This document shows positions 54,097 through 61,599 of a DNA stretch of 64,000 nucleotides, one piece after another. The translations under genes and the position numbers were made by a program. A model generated the notes under the pieces. It saw only the letters and a list, made by a program, of their open reading frames with translations. It had not been told where the DNA came from and made no database searches. Source of the DNA: Amycolatopsis iheyensis (GTDB taxonomy: Bacteria > Actinomycetota > Actinomycetes > Mycobacteriales > Pseudonocardiaceae); assembly GCF_024703995.1 (NCBI RefSeq), contig NZ_JAMXQV010000011.1:186001-250000 (forward strand). The letters are read 5' to 3'. Within the stretch, counting starts at the first letter, position 1, and each line of letters starts with the position of its first letter.

Positions 54097-54941
54097 GGTT
54101 TGCGGCCGAGGCCGCAGATGTGCCCGACGAACGCGGGGTCGTTCGCGAGCTTCTTCGTGGCCTTGGACTCGATCTCCTCGGGGTGCCACTCCGGCAGGTA
54201 CACGATGCCGGGCTCGACCAGCTCCAGGCCCTCGAAGAACTCCGAGAACTCCGCGCGCGAGCGCAGGTGGATCGGTGTGCTGGACTTCGTGTACTGCTTG
54301 ATGATCGACTCGCGGCTCTCGGAGTCGGCCATCGCCGCCATGCCGTCGCTGGTCAGGTGCGAGGACAGGAAGTACGAGCCCTTCGGCAGCAGCGACAGGT
54401 ACTTCTGGATGGTCTGGGCCACCGGCTCGTCCGGGCCGAGGAAGTACAGGACGCCGACCATGATCAGGCCGATCGGGCGGTTCGGGTCGAGGACGCCGGT
54501 GTCGAGCGCGCGCTTCCAGATGTCGGCCGGGTCGCGCAGGTCGCCCTGCAGCACCGCGTGCCGGTCGGCCACGCCTTCCTTCTCCAGCAGGATCTGCGAG
54601 TGCGCGACGGCGACCGGCTCGTTGTCGACGTACACGCACCGCGCGTCCGGGTTCACCGCCGCGGCGACCTCGTGCACGTTGCCGACCGTCGGCACGCCCG
54701 AGCCGAGGTCGAGGAACTGGTCGATGCCGTTGCGCGCCAGGTACCGGACGCCGCGGCCGAGGAAGTCGCGGCCGACCCGGGCGACGGTCTTGATCATCGG
54801 GAAGGCCTTGACGGCCTGCTCGCCGAACTGCCGGTCGATGGCCCAGTTGGCGTCGCCGCCGAGGAACCAGTCGTAGATGCGGGCCGCGTTCGGCCGCTCG
54901 AGGTCCACGCCTTCGGGGGCCTCGGGATCCTGCGTCGTCAT
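54093..54941 (-). CDS. DUF574-type SAM methyltransferase (copy 1)
   Basis: 282-residue methyltransferase of the PF04672 (DUF574) type common in Streptomyces/Amycolatopsis: 'PNAARIYDWFLGGDANWAIDRQFGEQAVKAFPMIKTVARVGRDFLGRGVRYLARNGIDQFLDLGSGVPTVGNVHEVA', 'CVYVDNEPVAVAHSQILL', 'GVLYFLGPDEPVAQTI'. ATG 54941 overlaps copy 2 by 4 nt (ATGA); a longer frame lies inside copy 2. Such genes are often next to XRE/DUF5753 regulators, as at 55854. Substrate unknown. Confidence 0.92.
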   Translation of the reverse strand: MTTQDPEAPEGVDLERPNAARIYDWFLGGDANWAIDRQFGEQAVKAFPMIKTVARVGRDFLGRGVRYLARNGIDQFLDLGSGVPTVGNVHEVAAAVNPDARCVYVDNEPVAVAHSQILLEKEGVADRHAVLQGDLRDPADIWKRALDTGVLDPNRPIGLIMVGVLYFLGPDEPVAQTIQKYLSLLPKGSYFLSSHLTSDGMAAMADSESRESIIKQYTKSSTPIHLRSRAEFSEFFEGLELVEPGIVYLPEWHPEEIESKATKKLANDPAFVGHICGLGRKP

Positions 54942-55774
54942 TTCCGTCCTCCAGGCTTGCGGCCGACACCGCCGACCACGCTCGCGAGGGGGACCGGGGC
55001 GGCGCCGGGCTCGGGGCGCCACTCTCCCACAGGCACGATCCCGGGGTCGACGACGTCGAAGTTACCGAAGAACGCGGCGATCTCGTCGAGCGACCGGGAA
55101 ACCGCCGGCGAGCTCGACCGTTCGGACAGCTTCACCAGCCGCCGGATCTGCGCCAGCTCGTCGCCCTCGACGCCGGTTTCGGTCGCGTGCGAGAGCACGT
55201 ACGCCGAGCCCGGCGCCAGCAGCGTCCGGTAGTCGCGGATGGCCTCGCGCACGCCGGTGACGTCGGGCAGGAAGTGCAGCACGGCCACGCTGAGCAGGCA
55301 GATCGGCCGGTCCGGGTCGAGCACGCCGGTGGCCAGCGCTGCGGTCCAGACCTCGTGGGCGTCCCGCAGGTCGGCGTGCAGCACGGCGTGGCGTCCGGGG
55401 TCGCCTTCCTCGTCGAGCAGGATCCGCCCGTGCGCGACGGCCACCGGCTCGTTGTCGACGTAGACGCAGCGGCTGTCGTCGACGAGGTCCTCCGCCACCT
55501 CGTGCACGTTGCCGGCGGTCGGGATGCCGGAGCCGAGGTCGAGGAACTGCGTGATGCCTTGGGCGACGCAGTAGCGCACCGCCCGGCCGAGGAAGTCGCG
55601 GTTGCCGCGGGCGAGCGCCTTCGCCAGCGGGAACGCCTGCACCGCCTGCTCGCCGTACTGCCGGTCGATGGCCCAGTTCGCGGTGCCGCCGAGGGCCCAG
55701 TCGTAGATCCTCGCGACGTTCGGCCGGTCGAGATCGACGGCGTCGGGGAGGAAGTCGGGGTCCACGATGTCCAC
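54938..55774 (-). CDS. DUF574-type SAM methyltransferase (copy 2)
   Basis: 278-residue paralogue of copy 1: 'PNVARIYDWALGGTANWAIDRQYGEQAVQAFPLAKALARGNRDFLGRAVRYCVAQGITQFLDLGSGIPTAGNVHEVA', 'CVYVDNEPVAVAHGRILLDEEGDPGRHAVLHADLRD'. GTG at 55774 is my start; a TTG at 55795 gives seven more residues. Coupled to copy 1 by an ATGA junction. Two adjacent paralogues suggest a tandem duplication. The XRE gene starts 940 bp upstream on the same strand. Confidence 0.9.
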   Translation of the reverse strand: MDIVDPDFLPDAVDLDRPNVARIYDWALGGTANWAIDRQYGEQAVQAFPLAKALARGNRDFLGRAVRYCVAQGITQFLDLGSGIPTAGNVHEVAEDLVDDSRCVYVDNEPVAVAHGRILLDEEGDPGRHAVLHADLRDAHEVWTAALATGVLDPDRPICLLSVAVLHFLPDVTGVREAIRDYRTLLAPGSAYVLSHATETGVEGDELAQIRRLVKLSERSSSPAVSRSLDEIAAFFGNFDVVDPGIVPVGEWRPEPGAAPVPLASVVGGVGRKPGGRK

Positions 55775-55853
55775 TTCCGGTGGATTCCAGCGCAACAGAA
55801 GGACTCTACCGAAAGTTGTTCACCGGCCGGGATAGCTGGGAGGGCCGTTCGCC

Positions 55854-56717
55854 CTATTGGAGCTGCTGCATCTGGCCGCGGTAACCCTCCGCGAGCTCCT
55901 TGAGGAACTGCCGGGTCTCCTGCCGCTCCAGCGCGGCGCCCCGCAGCCGGTCCCACGAGTCGACGAAGATGTTGAAGTCCTTGACGTCGTCGAGGTACAG
56001 GCCGCCGGCCGAGTGCTCGATGTAGACGAAGTCCCGGGTGCGGTCCGGGAAGCGCATGATCGTGAAGTCGTTCGGCACCGCGGCCAGCCGCGCGCCGAAG
56101 GGCAGCACGTGCACGTAGACGCGCGGGTGCCGCTCCAGCGAGAGCAGGTGCTCGACCTGGTCCAGCATCACCGCGGGCGCGTACCCGCCGGGTGCCCGGC
56201 GCAGCGCGCCCTCGCTGATGATGAAGCGGTAGTACGGCGGCTGCTGCTGCTCGAACACCGCCTTGCGGTCGAGCCGGTTGCGCACCAGCGACGTCACGTC
56301 CGTGGCGCCGGCTTCGGTGAACTGCTTGAGCATGTAGTGCTCGGACTGCAGCGGACCCGGGATGCGCTCGCCGTGCCAGGTGAGGATCTCCGCGGCCGCG
56401 GGTTCCAGGTCGGTGAAGGTGCGGAACCAGTGCGGGACCACCGAGCGGTAGCCCGACCAGTGACCGCGCTGCCCGGCGGCGGCGCGCGCCAGGTTCATCA
56501 GCGTGTCGGCCTCTTCGCCGTTGATCCCGAACGCGTTCAGCATGGAGCGCACATCCCCGAGCTTGACCCCGACGGCACCGGACTCGATCTTGTTGACCTT
56601 GCCCTGGGTGCAGCCGAGGACCTCGGCGACCTGCTGCTGTGTCATCCGCGCCGCGGTGCGGGCATGCCGGAGCTCGTTTCCGAGCTGCTTCCGGCGCGAG
56701 GTGACGGTGCTGGCCAT
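55854..56717 (-). CDS. XRE regulator with DUF5753 domain
   Basis: 287-residue XRE/DUF5753 protein. HTH 'LGNELRHARTAARMTQQQVAEVLGCTQGKVNKIESGAVGVKLGDVRSMLNAFGI' (about 15-65), then 'HWSGYRSVVPHWFRTFTDLEPAAAEILTWHGERIPGPLQSEHYMLKQF', 'YYRFIISEGALRR', 'VYVHVLPFGARLAAVPNDFTIMRF'. ATG 56717. Located 80 bp upstream of the DUF574 operon on the same strand; could control it. No DUF397 gene directly follows; the lone DUF397 at 52486 might be its partner. Confidence 0.92.
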   Translation of the reverse strand: MASTVTSRRKQLGNELRHARTAARMTQQQVAEVLGCTQGKVNKIESGAVGVKLGDVRSMLNAFGINGEEADTLMNLARAAAGQRGHWSGYRSVVPHWFRTFTDLEPAAAEILTWHGERIPGPLQSEHYMLKQFTEAGATDVTSLVRNRLDRKAVFEQQQPPYYRFIISEGALRRAPGGYAPAVMLDQVEHLLSLERHPRVYVHVLPFGARLAAVPNDFTIMRFPDRTRDFVYIEHSAGGLYLDDVKDFNIFVDSWDRLRGAALERQETRQFLKELAEGYRGQMQQLQ

Positions 56718-56944
56718 CGCCCTGCTCTCCCGGACCACTACCAAGCGACGACGGCCACCGGCCGCCGTCGCACGCGAACTATCGAACCCACCCAGGCTAG
56801 TACTTCACCTTGCGGATCTCGATGATGACATCGCGCAGCGTTCCAGGAAACGCCGCGGAATGCCAGTCACCTGGGAGATCACTCGCCTGGACCAGTGAAA
56901 TTCCGAATTATTCCGCCAACCGGCGGAGCCCGGGCTCGGGCATA

Positions 56945-57874
56945 GTGAGCGCCGTGACCGATCGCTCGCCCTCCGCCGCCGCCGTCACCCGGCTGGCCGA
57001 CCAGGCCCACGGCTACGTTCAGCCGGACGGCTCCTGGTACATCAACAACTGCGGGTTCGTCGACGCCGGCGACCACACCGTGCTCATCGACACGTGCTCG
57101 ACCGAGCGCCGCACGCGCGCGCTGCTGGCCGCCGTCGAGGCGGCCGGCGGCGGCCCGGTGACGACCTTGGTCAACACCCACCACCACGGCGACCACACGA
57201 ACGGCAACTACCTGGTCGAGGGCGCGGCCGTGCTGGGCCACCGCAAGACGCGGGAGCTGATGGTCGCCGAGGGCATCCAGACGTTCGAGGGGATCTTCGT
57301 CGGCAGCGACTGGGGCGAGCTCGAGTCGCGGCCGCCCGAGGTGGTGTTCGACGACCGGCTGACCGTGCACGCCGGCGACGTCACCCTCGAGCTGATCCAC
57401 CCCGGCCACGCCGCCCACACCACCAACGACGTCCTGGTCTGGCTGCCCGGGCAGCGCGTGCTGTACGCCGGTGACCTGGTGTTCAACGGCGGCAGCCCGT
57501 TCGCGTTGATGGGCTCGGTGGCCGGCTGGCGCAAGGGGCTCGACATCATCCGCGAACTCGAGCCCGAGGTGATCCTGCCCGGTCACGGCGGCCCCTGCGG
57601 ACTCGACGTGGTGGACAAAGTGGACGAATACCTCGAGTTCGTCCAGCGGACGGCCGAACGCGGGAAGGCCGCCGGGCTGTCCCCGCTGGAGGCGGCGAAG
57701 GAAGCCGATCTCGGTGAGTTCGAGTCCCTGACCGAGCAGGAGCGGCTGCCGGGGAACCTGCACCGCGCGTACGCCGAACTGGACGGCGCCGAGTGGGGTG
57801 CGGACATCGACCTCGTCGCCGCCGTCACGGACATGGTCGCGATCAACCGCGGCCCGATCCGCTGCTTCTCCTGA
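56945..57874 (+). CDS. MBL-fold metallo-hydrolase
   Basis: 309-residue metallo-beta-lactamase fold. 'YINNCGFVDAGDHTVLIDTCS', metal motif 'LVNTHHHGDHTNGNYLV' (HxHxDH), 'ELIHPGHAAHTTNDVLVWLPGQRVLYAGDLVFNGG' (His and Asp ligands) and 'EVILPGHGGP'. Probably a quinohaemoprotein-like or glyoxalase II-like hydrolase; substrate unknown. GTG at 56945 or 56954. Monocistronic, with the XRE gene divergent about 230 bp away. Confidence 0.9.
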   Translation: MSAVTDRSPSAAAVTRLADQAHGYVQPDGSWYINNCGFVDAGDHTVLIDTCSTERRTRALLAAVEAAGGGPVTTLVNTHHHGDHTNGNYLVEGAAVLGHRKTRELMVAEGIQTFEGIFVGSDWGELESRPPEVVFDDRLTVHAGDVTLELIHPGHAAHTTNDVLVWLPGQRVLYAGDLVFNGGSPFALMGSVAGWRKGLDIIRELEPEVILPGHGGPCGLDVVDKVDEYLEFVQRTAERGKAAGLSPLEAAKEADLGEFESLTEQERLPGNLHRAYAELDGAEWGADIDLVAAVTDMVAINRGPIRCFS

Positions 57875-57959
57875 ACTGAGTGAGCCGTCGCTCCGTGGCC
57901 TCCCATGAGGCCTCGATCGGACTAGGGTCTGAATCGAGAGAGTCGTTGGAAGGATGCGG

Positions 57960-59399
57960 ATGAGCAAGAAGGCGAGCATCGGGGTCACCGGGCTGGCGGT
58001 CATGGGCCGCAACCTGGCCCGCAACCTGGCGCGGCACGGCCACACGGTGGCCCTGCACAACCGGTCCGAGGAGCGGACCCGGGCGCTGGTGGAGCAGTTC
58101 GGCGACGAGGGCGACTTCATCCCGGCGTACTCGGCGCAGGAGTTCGTCAACGCGCTGGAGCGGCCGCGGCAGGTCGTGATCATGGTCAAGGCGGGCGGCC
58201 CGACGGACGCCGTCATCGAGGAGTTCGCGCCGCTGCTCGAAGCGGGCGACGTGATCATCGACGCCGGCAACGCGCACTTCGCCGACACGCGCCGCCGCGA
58301 GAAGGCGCTGCGCGAGCGCGGGCTGCACTTCGTCGGCAGCGGCGTCTCGGGCGGCGAGGAAGGCGCGCTGCACGGGCCGAGCATCATGCCCGGCGGCTCG
58401 AAGGAGTCCTACGAGTCCCTCGGCCCGCTGTTCGAGGACATCTCGGCGAAGGTCGACGGCGAGCCGTGCTGCACGCACATCGGCGCGGACGGCGCCGGGC
58501 ACTTCGTCAAGATGGTGCACAACGGCATCGAGTACGCCGACATGCAGCTGATCGCGGAGTCGTTCGACCTGCTGCGGCACGCGGGTGGCTACTCCCCCGC
58601 CGAGATCGCCGAGGTGTTCCGCACGTGGAACACCGGCCGGCTCGACTCCTACCTGATCGAGATCACCGCCGACGTGCTCGCGCACGTCGACAGCGCGTCC
58701 GGCAAGCCGTTCGTCGACATCGTCGAGGACGCCGCCGAGCAGAAGGGCACCGGCCGCTGGACGGTGCAGATCGGCCTCGACCTGGGTGTCCCGATCTCGG
58801 GCATCGCCGAGGCCGTCTTCGCGCGTTCGCTGTCCGGCTCGAAGCCGCTGCGCGCGGCGGCCCGCGGCCTGGGCGGCCCCTCGGCTTCGCCGCTCACGGG
58901 CTCGTCGCTGGAGCGCTTCGCCGACGACGTCGAGCAGGCGCTGTACGCGTCGAAGGTCGTCGCGTACGCGCAGGGCTTCAACCAGATCCAGGCCGGCGCG
59001 ACGGAGTACGGCTGGGACATCGACCTCGGCAAGGTCGCCTCGATCTGGCGCGGCGGCTGCATCATCCGCGCGAAGTTCCTGAACGACATCACCTCGGCCT
59101 ACGCCGACGAGCCCGCGCTGCCGACCCTGCTCACGTCGGGTGGCTTCCGCAAGGCGGTCGAGGACGCGCAGGACTCGTGGCGTTCGGTGATCTCGACGGC
59201 GGTCCAGCTGGGCATCCCGACGCCGGGCTTCTCGACGGCGCTGGCGTACTACGACGGCCTCCGCGCCGAACGCCTGCCGGCGGCTTTGGTGCAGGGCCAG
59301 CGCGACTTCTTCGGGGCGCACACCTACCGCCGCGTCGACCGCGAAGGTTCGTTCCACACGGCCTGGGCCGCCGACGGCCGCCCGGAGTCCGAAGCCTGA
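57960..59399 (+). CDS. gnd: 6-phosphogluconate dehydrogenase (decarboxylating)
   Basis: 479-residue NADP enzyme of the pentose phosphate pathway, yielding ribulose-5-phosphate, CO2 and NADPH. Rossmann 'ASIGVTGLAVMGRNLARNLARHGHTVALHNRSEERT' (NRSxxR points to NADP), 'VGSGVSGGEEGALHGPSIMPGG', catalytic Lys in 'GHFVKMVHNGIEYADMQLIAE', and C-terminal 'RRVDREGSFHTAW'. 480-residue, long-chain class. ATG 57960 has GGAAGG 6 nt upstream, better than the ATG at 57954. A 15-bp hairpin follows its stop. Confidence 0.96.
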   Translation: MSKKASIGVTGLAVMGRNLARNLARHGHTVALHNRSEERTRALVEQFGDEGDFIPAYSAQEFVNALERPRQVVIMVKAGGPTDAVIEEFAPLLEAGDVIIDAGNAHFADTRRREKALRERGLHFVGSGVSGGEEGALHGPSIMPGGSKESYESLGPLFEDISAKVDGEPCCTHIGADGAGHFVKMVHNGIEYADMQLIAESFDLLRHAGGYSPAEIAEVFRTWNTGRLDSYLIEITADVLAHVDSASGKPFVDIVEDAAEQKGTGRWTVQIGLDLGVPISGIAEAVFARSLSGSKPLRAAARGLGGPSASPLTGSSLERFADDVEQALYASKVVAYAQGFNQIQAGATEYGWDIDLGKVASIWRGGCIIRAKFLNDITSAYADEPALPTLLTSGGFRKAVEDAQDSWRSVISTAVQLGIPTPGFSTALAYYDGLRAERLPAALVQGQRDFFGAHTYRRVDREGSFHTAWAADGRPESEA

Positions 59400-59405
59400 G
59401 CCGGT

Positions 59406-59452
59406 GCTGCTCTGATCGGGAAGACCCCCTGGTCCATCCCGATCAGAGCAGC
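59406..59452. terminator. gnd terminator hairpin
   Basis: GCTGCTCTGATCGGG (59406-59420) and CCCGATCAGAGCAGC (59438-59452) are perfectly complementary over 15 bp, loop 17 nt, between convergent genes gnd and HTH-ClpN. Confidence 0.85.
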
Positions 59453-59499
59453 GTCACCAGCAGCAGCGCGAGCAGCACGGTGGCCAGCAGCGGCCTCAC
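59443..59499 (-). CDS. Possible 18-residue hydrophobic micropeptide
   Basis: A GTG at 59497-59499 overlaps the stop of the HTH-ClpN gene (GTGA) and opens an 18-codon frame, VRPLLATVLLALLLVTLL, ending at a TGA inside the gnd hairpin. It reads as a single membrane helix. The overlapping start implies translational coupling, but so short a Leu/Val-rich frame in GC-rich DNA can be chance. Treat as a candidate. Confidence 0.3.
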   Translation of the reverse strand: MRPLLATVLLALLLVTLL

Positions 59500-60233
59500 T
59501 GCCCGCGGGCGGCGAGGATTTCCGCCAGCACCTCCACGATCTTCGCCTCGGCCTTGTCCTTCTTGACGCCGAGGCCGTCGAGCACCTCGAAGCCGGTGCC
59601 TTCGCCCTGCTCCAGCAACGCCAGGAGCATGTGCTCGGTGCCGATGTAGTTGTGCCCGAGCCGCAGTCCCTCCCGCATGGTGAGTTCGAGAGTCTTCTTG
59701 CCCCCGGCGGAGAACGGCACCGGGTTCGGCGCGGGGTCGGCCCGCTCCGGCAGCCGCGCTTCGGCGGCTTCGCGGACGGCGTCGAGGGTGATCCCCTGGG
59801 CCAGGATCGCCCCGGCGGCCAGCGCGGCCGGCTCGGTGAGCAGGCCCAGCACGATGTGCACGCTGTCGATCTCCGGGCTGCCGTGCTCGACCGCGGCCTT
59901 CTGGGCCTCGACGATCACGTGCCGCGCGCGGTCGGTGTAGCGGCCGTAGACGCGCTCGATGCTGCCGCTCGGGTCGCCGCCGGGGTCCACCTTCGGCACG
60001 AACCGCTTCTGGGCGGCCTGCTTGGTGACGCCCATGCTCTGGCCGATCTCGGTCCAGGAGGCGCCCGAGCGCCGGGCCTGGTCGACGAAGTGACCGATCA
60101 GGTGGTCGGCGACTTCGCCGAGGTGCTGTCCGACGTAGACCGCGTCGGACAGCTGGGCCAGTGCGTCGTGGTCGTTGTTGCCCTTGATGGCGTTGATGAG
60201 GTCGTCGAGCTTGATGTTGGTCGGTAGGGTCAT
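59496..60233 (-). CDS. Fused HTH-ClpN regulator
   Basis: 245-residue protein with an N-terminal HTH region (about 1-90: 'ALAQLSDAVYVGQHLGEVADHLIGHFVDQARRSGASWTEIGQSMGVTKQAAQKRFVPK') and two Clp-R repeats (about 100-245: 'YTDRARHVIVEAQKAAVEHGSPEIDSVHIVLGLLTE' and 'LELTMREGLRLGHNYIGTEHMLLALLEQGEGTGFEVLDGLGV'). No AAA+ domain. Same parts as the split pair at 41041-41777. ATG 60233; tandem GTCAAC-N5-GTTGAC palindromes lie 3-49 bp upstream, inside the end of the upstream oxidoreductase gene. Confidence 0.9.
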   Translation of the reverse strand: MTLPTNIKLDDLINAIKGNNDHDALAQLSDAVYVGQHLGEVADHLIGHFVDQARRSGASWTEIGQSMGVTKQAAQKRFVPKVDPGGDPSGSIERVYGRYTDRARHVIVEAQKAAVEHGSPEIDSVHIVLGLLTEPAALAAGAILAQGITLDAVREAAEARLPERADPAPNPVPFSAGGKKTLELTMREGLRLGHNYIGTEHMLLALLEQGEGTGFEVLDGLGVKKDKAEAKIVEVLAEILAARGQ

Positions 60234-60235
60234 AC

Positions 60236-60282
60236 CGTCAACTGTAGGTTGACGATCTTCTATCGTCAACCGCGAGTTGACG
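60236..60282. promoter_or_regulatory. Tandem CGTCAAC-N5-GTTGACG operators
   Basis: Palindromes CGTCAAC-TGTAG-GTTGACG (60236-60254) and CGTCAAC-CGCGA-GTTGACG (60264-60282), centres 28 bp apart, immediately upstream of the HTH-ClpN start and overlapping the 3' end of the flavoprotein gene. Same half-site as at 41780-41824. Confidence 0.85.
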
Positions 60283-61504
60283 CTGCCTTCCAGTGGGCCT
60301 TCAAGTCGAACTCGCTCACCTCGAGATCCGCGTAGGCAGGCTTCGGATCGGCGGTGAACAAGCGCCGCGCGGCGATGTGGTCCGCCGGCCGGTTCACCGA
60401 CTCCACCGCGATGAGGACGTCGTCGCGGAAGGACAGCACCGAGAACTTGCCCGCTTCCTGATCACCCGCGACCACGGTCCGGTCGGCGCCCGAGAGGATG
60501 CCGGCGATCTGCAGCTTCGCGCCCGACTGGTCGGTCCAGAACCACGGCAGGCTCGCGTACGGCTCTTCCCCGCCGGTCAGCGCCGCGGCCACGGACCGGC
60601 CCTGGTCGACGGCGTTCTGCACCGACTCCAGCCGGGTCGCCGCGCCGGCCTGCACGCACGGGAAGTTCGCGCAGTCGCCGATGGCGAAGATCTTTTCGTC
60701 CGAGGTCCGCAGGTGCGCGTCGACGACGACGCCGTTGGCCACCTCGAGCCCGGCCGCCGCGGCCAGCGCCGTCTCCGGCACGACGCCGACGGCGATCACG
60801 ACCAGGTCGGCGGGCAGCCGGGAGCCGTCGGAGAGTTCGACTTCGCGTGCCCGGTCGTCCCCGTGCACCGCCGAAACGCCCTGGCCCAGCAGCACGGTGT
60901 GCCCGGCGTCGCGGTGCAGCGCGGCGAAGTAGGCGGAGATCTCCGGCGTCGCGACGCGGTTGAGCAGGCGGTCCTGGGCCTCGACGATCGTCACCGGGCG
61001 ACCGGCGTGCGACGCGAACTCCAGCCCGATGAAGCCACCCCCGACCACGACGACGTGCTCGGCGCTGGTCAGGGACTCGCGCAGCCGGTCGGCGTCGTCG
61101 CGGGTGCGCAGGGTCAGCACGCCCGGCAGGTCCGCGCCGGGCACGGGCAGCGTCCGGTTGCGTGCGCCGGTGGCCAGGATCAGGTGGTCGTAGGCCAGCT
61201 CGGCGCCGTCCTCGAGCCGGACGCGGGCCGCGTCGCGGTCGATCGAGGCGACCCGGCCGGCGACCAGCTCGATGTCCTTCTCGGCGAAGAAGTCGGCACC
61301 GCGCAGGTGCAGCTGCTCGAGCCCGGCGGTCCCGGCCAGGTAGGCCTTCGACAGCGGCGGCCGCTGGTACGGCACGCCCGGCTCGTCCCCGACCAGCACG
61401 ACCCGGCCCGCGAAACCGCGGTCCCGCAGCGACGCGACCGCCTGGAACCCGCTCTGCCCCGCCCCGACGACGACCACCGTGTTCTGTCCACCCATGCCCG
61501 CCAT
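60266..61504 (-). CDS. FAD-dependent ferredoxin-reductase-like oxidoreductase
   Basis: 412-residue pyridine-nucleotide-disulfide/ferredoxin reductase family protein: FAD Rossmann 'TVVVVGAGQSGFQAVASLRDRGFAGRVVLVGDEPGVPYQRPPLSKAYL', NAD(P) Rossmann 'VVVVGGGFIGLEFASHAGRPVTIVE', 'IFAIGDCANFP' and C-terminal 'PWFWTDQSGAKLQIAG'. Transfers electrons from NAD(P)H to a ferredoxin, often for a P450 or dioxygenase; no such partner is adjacent. I use ATG 61504 (ATG 61495 also possible). The open frame beyond it, beginning MFRAVRTALNTH, comes from the palindrome at 61538 and is not coding. Confidence 0.92.
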   Translation of the reverse strand: MAGMGGQNTVVVVGAGQSGFQAVASLRDRGFAGRVVLVGDEPGVPYQRPPLSKAYLAGTAGLEQLHLRGADFFAEKDIELVAGRVASIDRDAARVRLEDGAELAYDHLILATGARNRTLPVPGADLPGVLTLRTRDDADRLRESLTSAEHVVVVGGGFIGLEFASHAGRPVTIVEAQDRLLNRVATPEISAYFAALHRDAGHTVLLGQGVSAVHGDDRAREVELSDGSRLPADLVVIAVGVVPETALAAAAGLEVANGVVVDAHLRTSDEKIFAIGDCANFPCVQAGAATRLESVQNAVDQGRSVAAALTGGEEPYASLPWFWTDQSGAKLQIAGILSGADRTVVAGDQEAGKFSVLSFRDDVLIAVESVNRPADHIAARRLFTADPKPAYADLEVSEFDLKAHWKAASTRG

Positions 61505-61537
61505 CCGATCACAACCCGCCCGGCTCGTCGAGGAAGC

Positions 61538-61583
61538 CTCGTGAGTGTTCAGGGCGGTTCTAACCGCCCTGAACACTCACGAG
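61538..61583. repeat. Dispersed palindrome, copy 3 (terminator-like)
   Basis: 22-nt perfect arms CTCGTGAGTGTTCAGGGCGG plus TT and the complement, 2-nt loop CT. It lies between the stop of the IclR gene (61600) and the start of the flavoprotein (61504), both on the minus strand, so it would terminate the IclR transcript. Same element as at 12267 and 20252. Confidence 0.9.
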
Positions 61584-61599
61584 AGCCGCGGCAGACTCG

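Noticed and set aside
61505..61576. N-terminal extension of the flavoprotein starting MFRAVRTALNTH
   Set aside because: This segment is the translated palindrome; the same peptide-like frame appears at the other palindrome copies, so it is a shadow.
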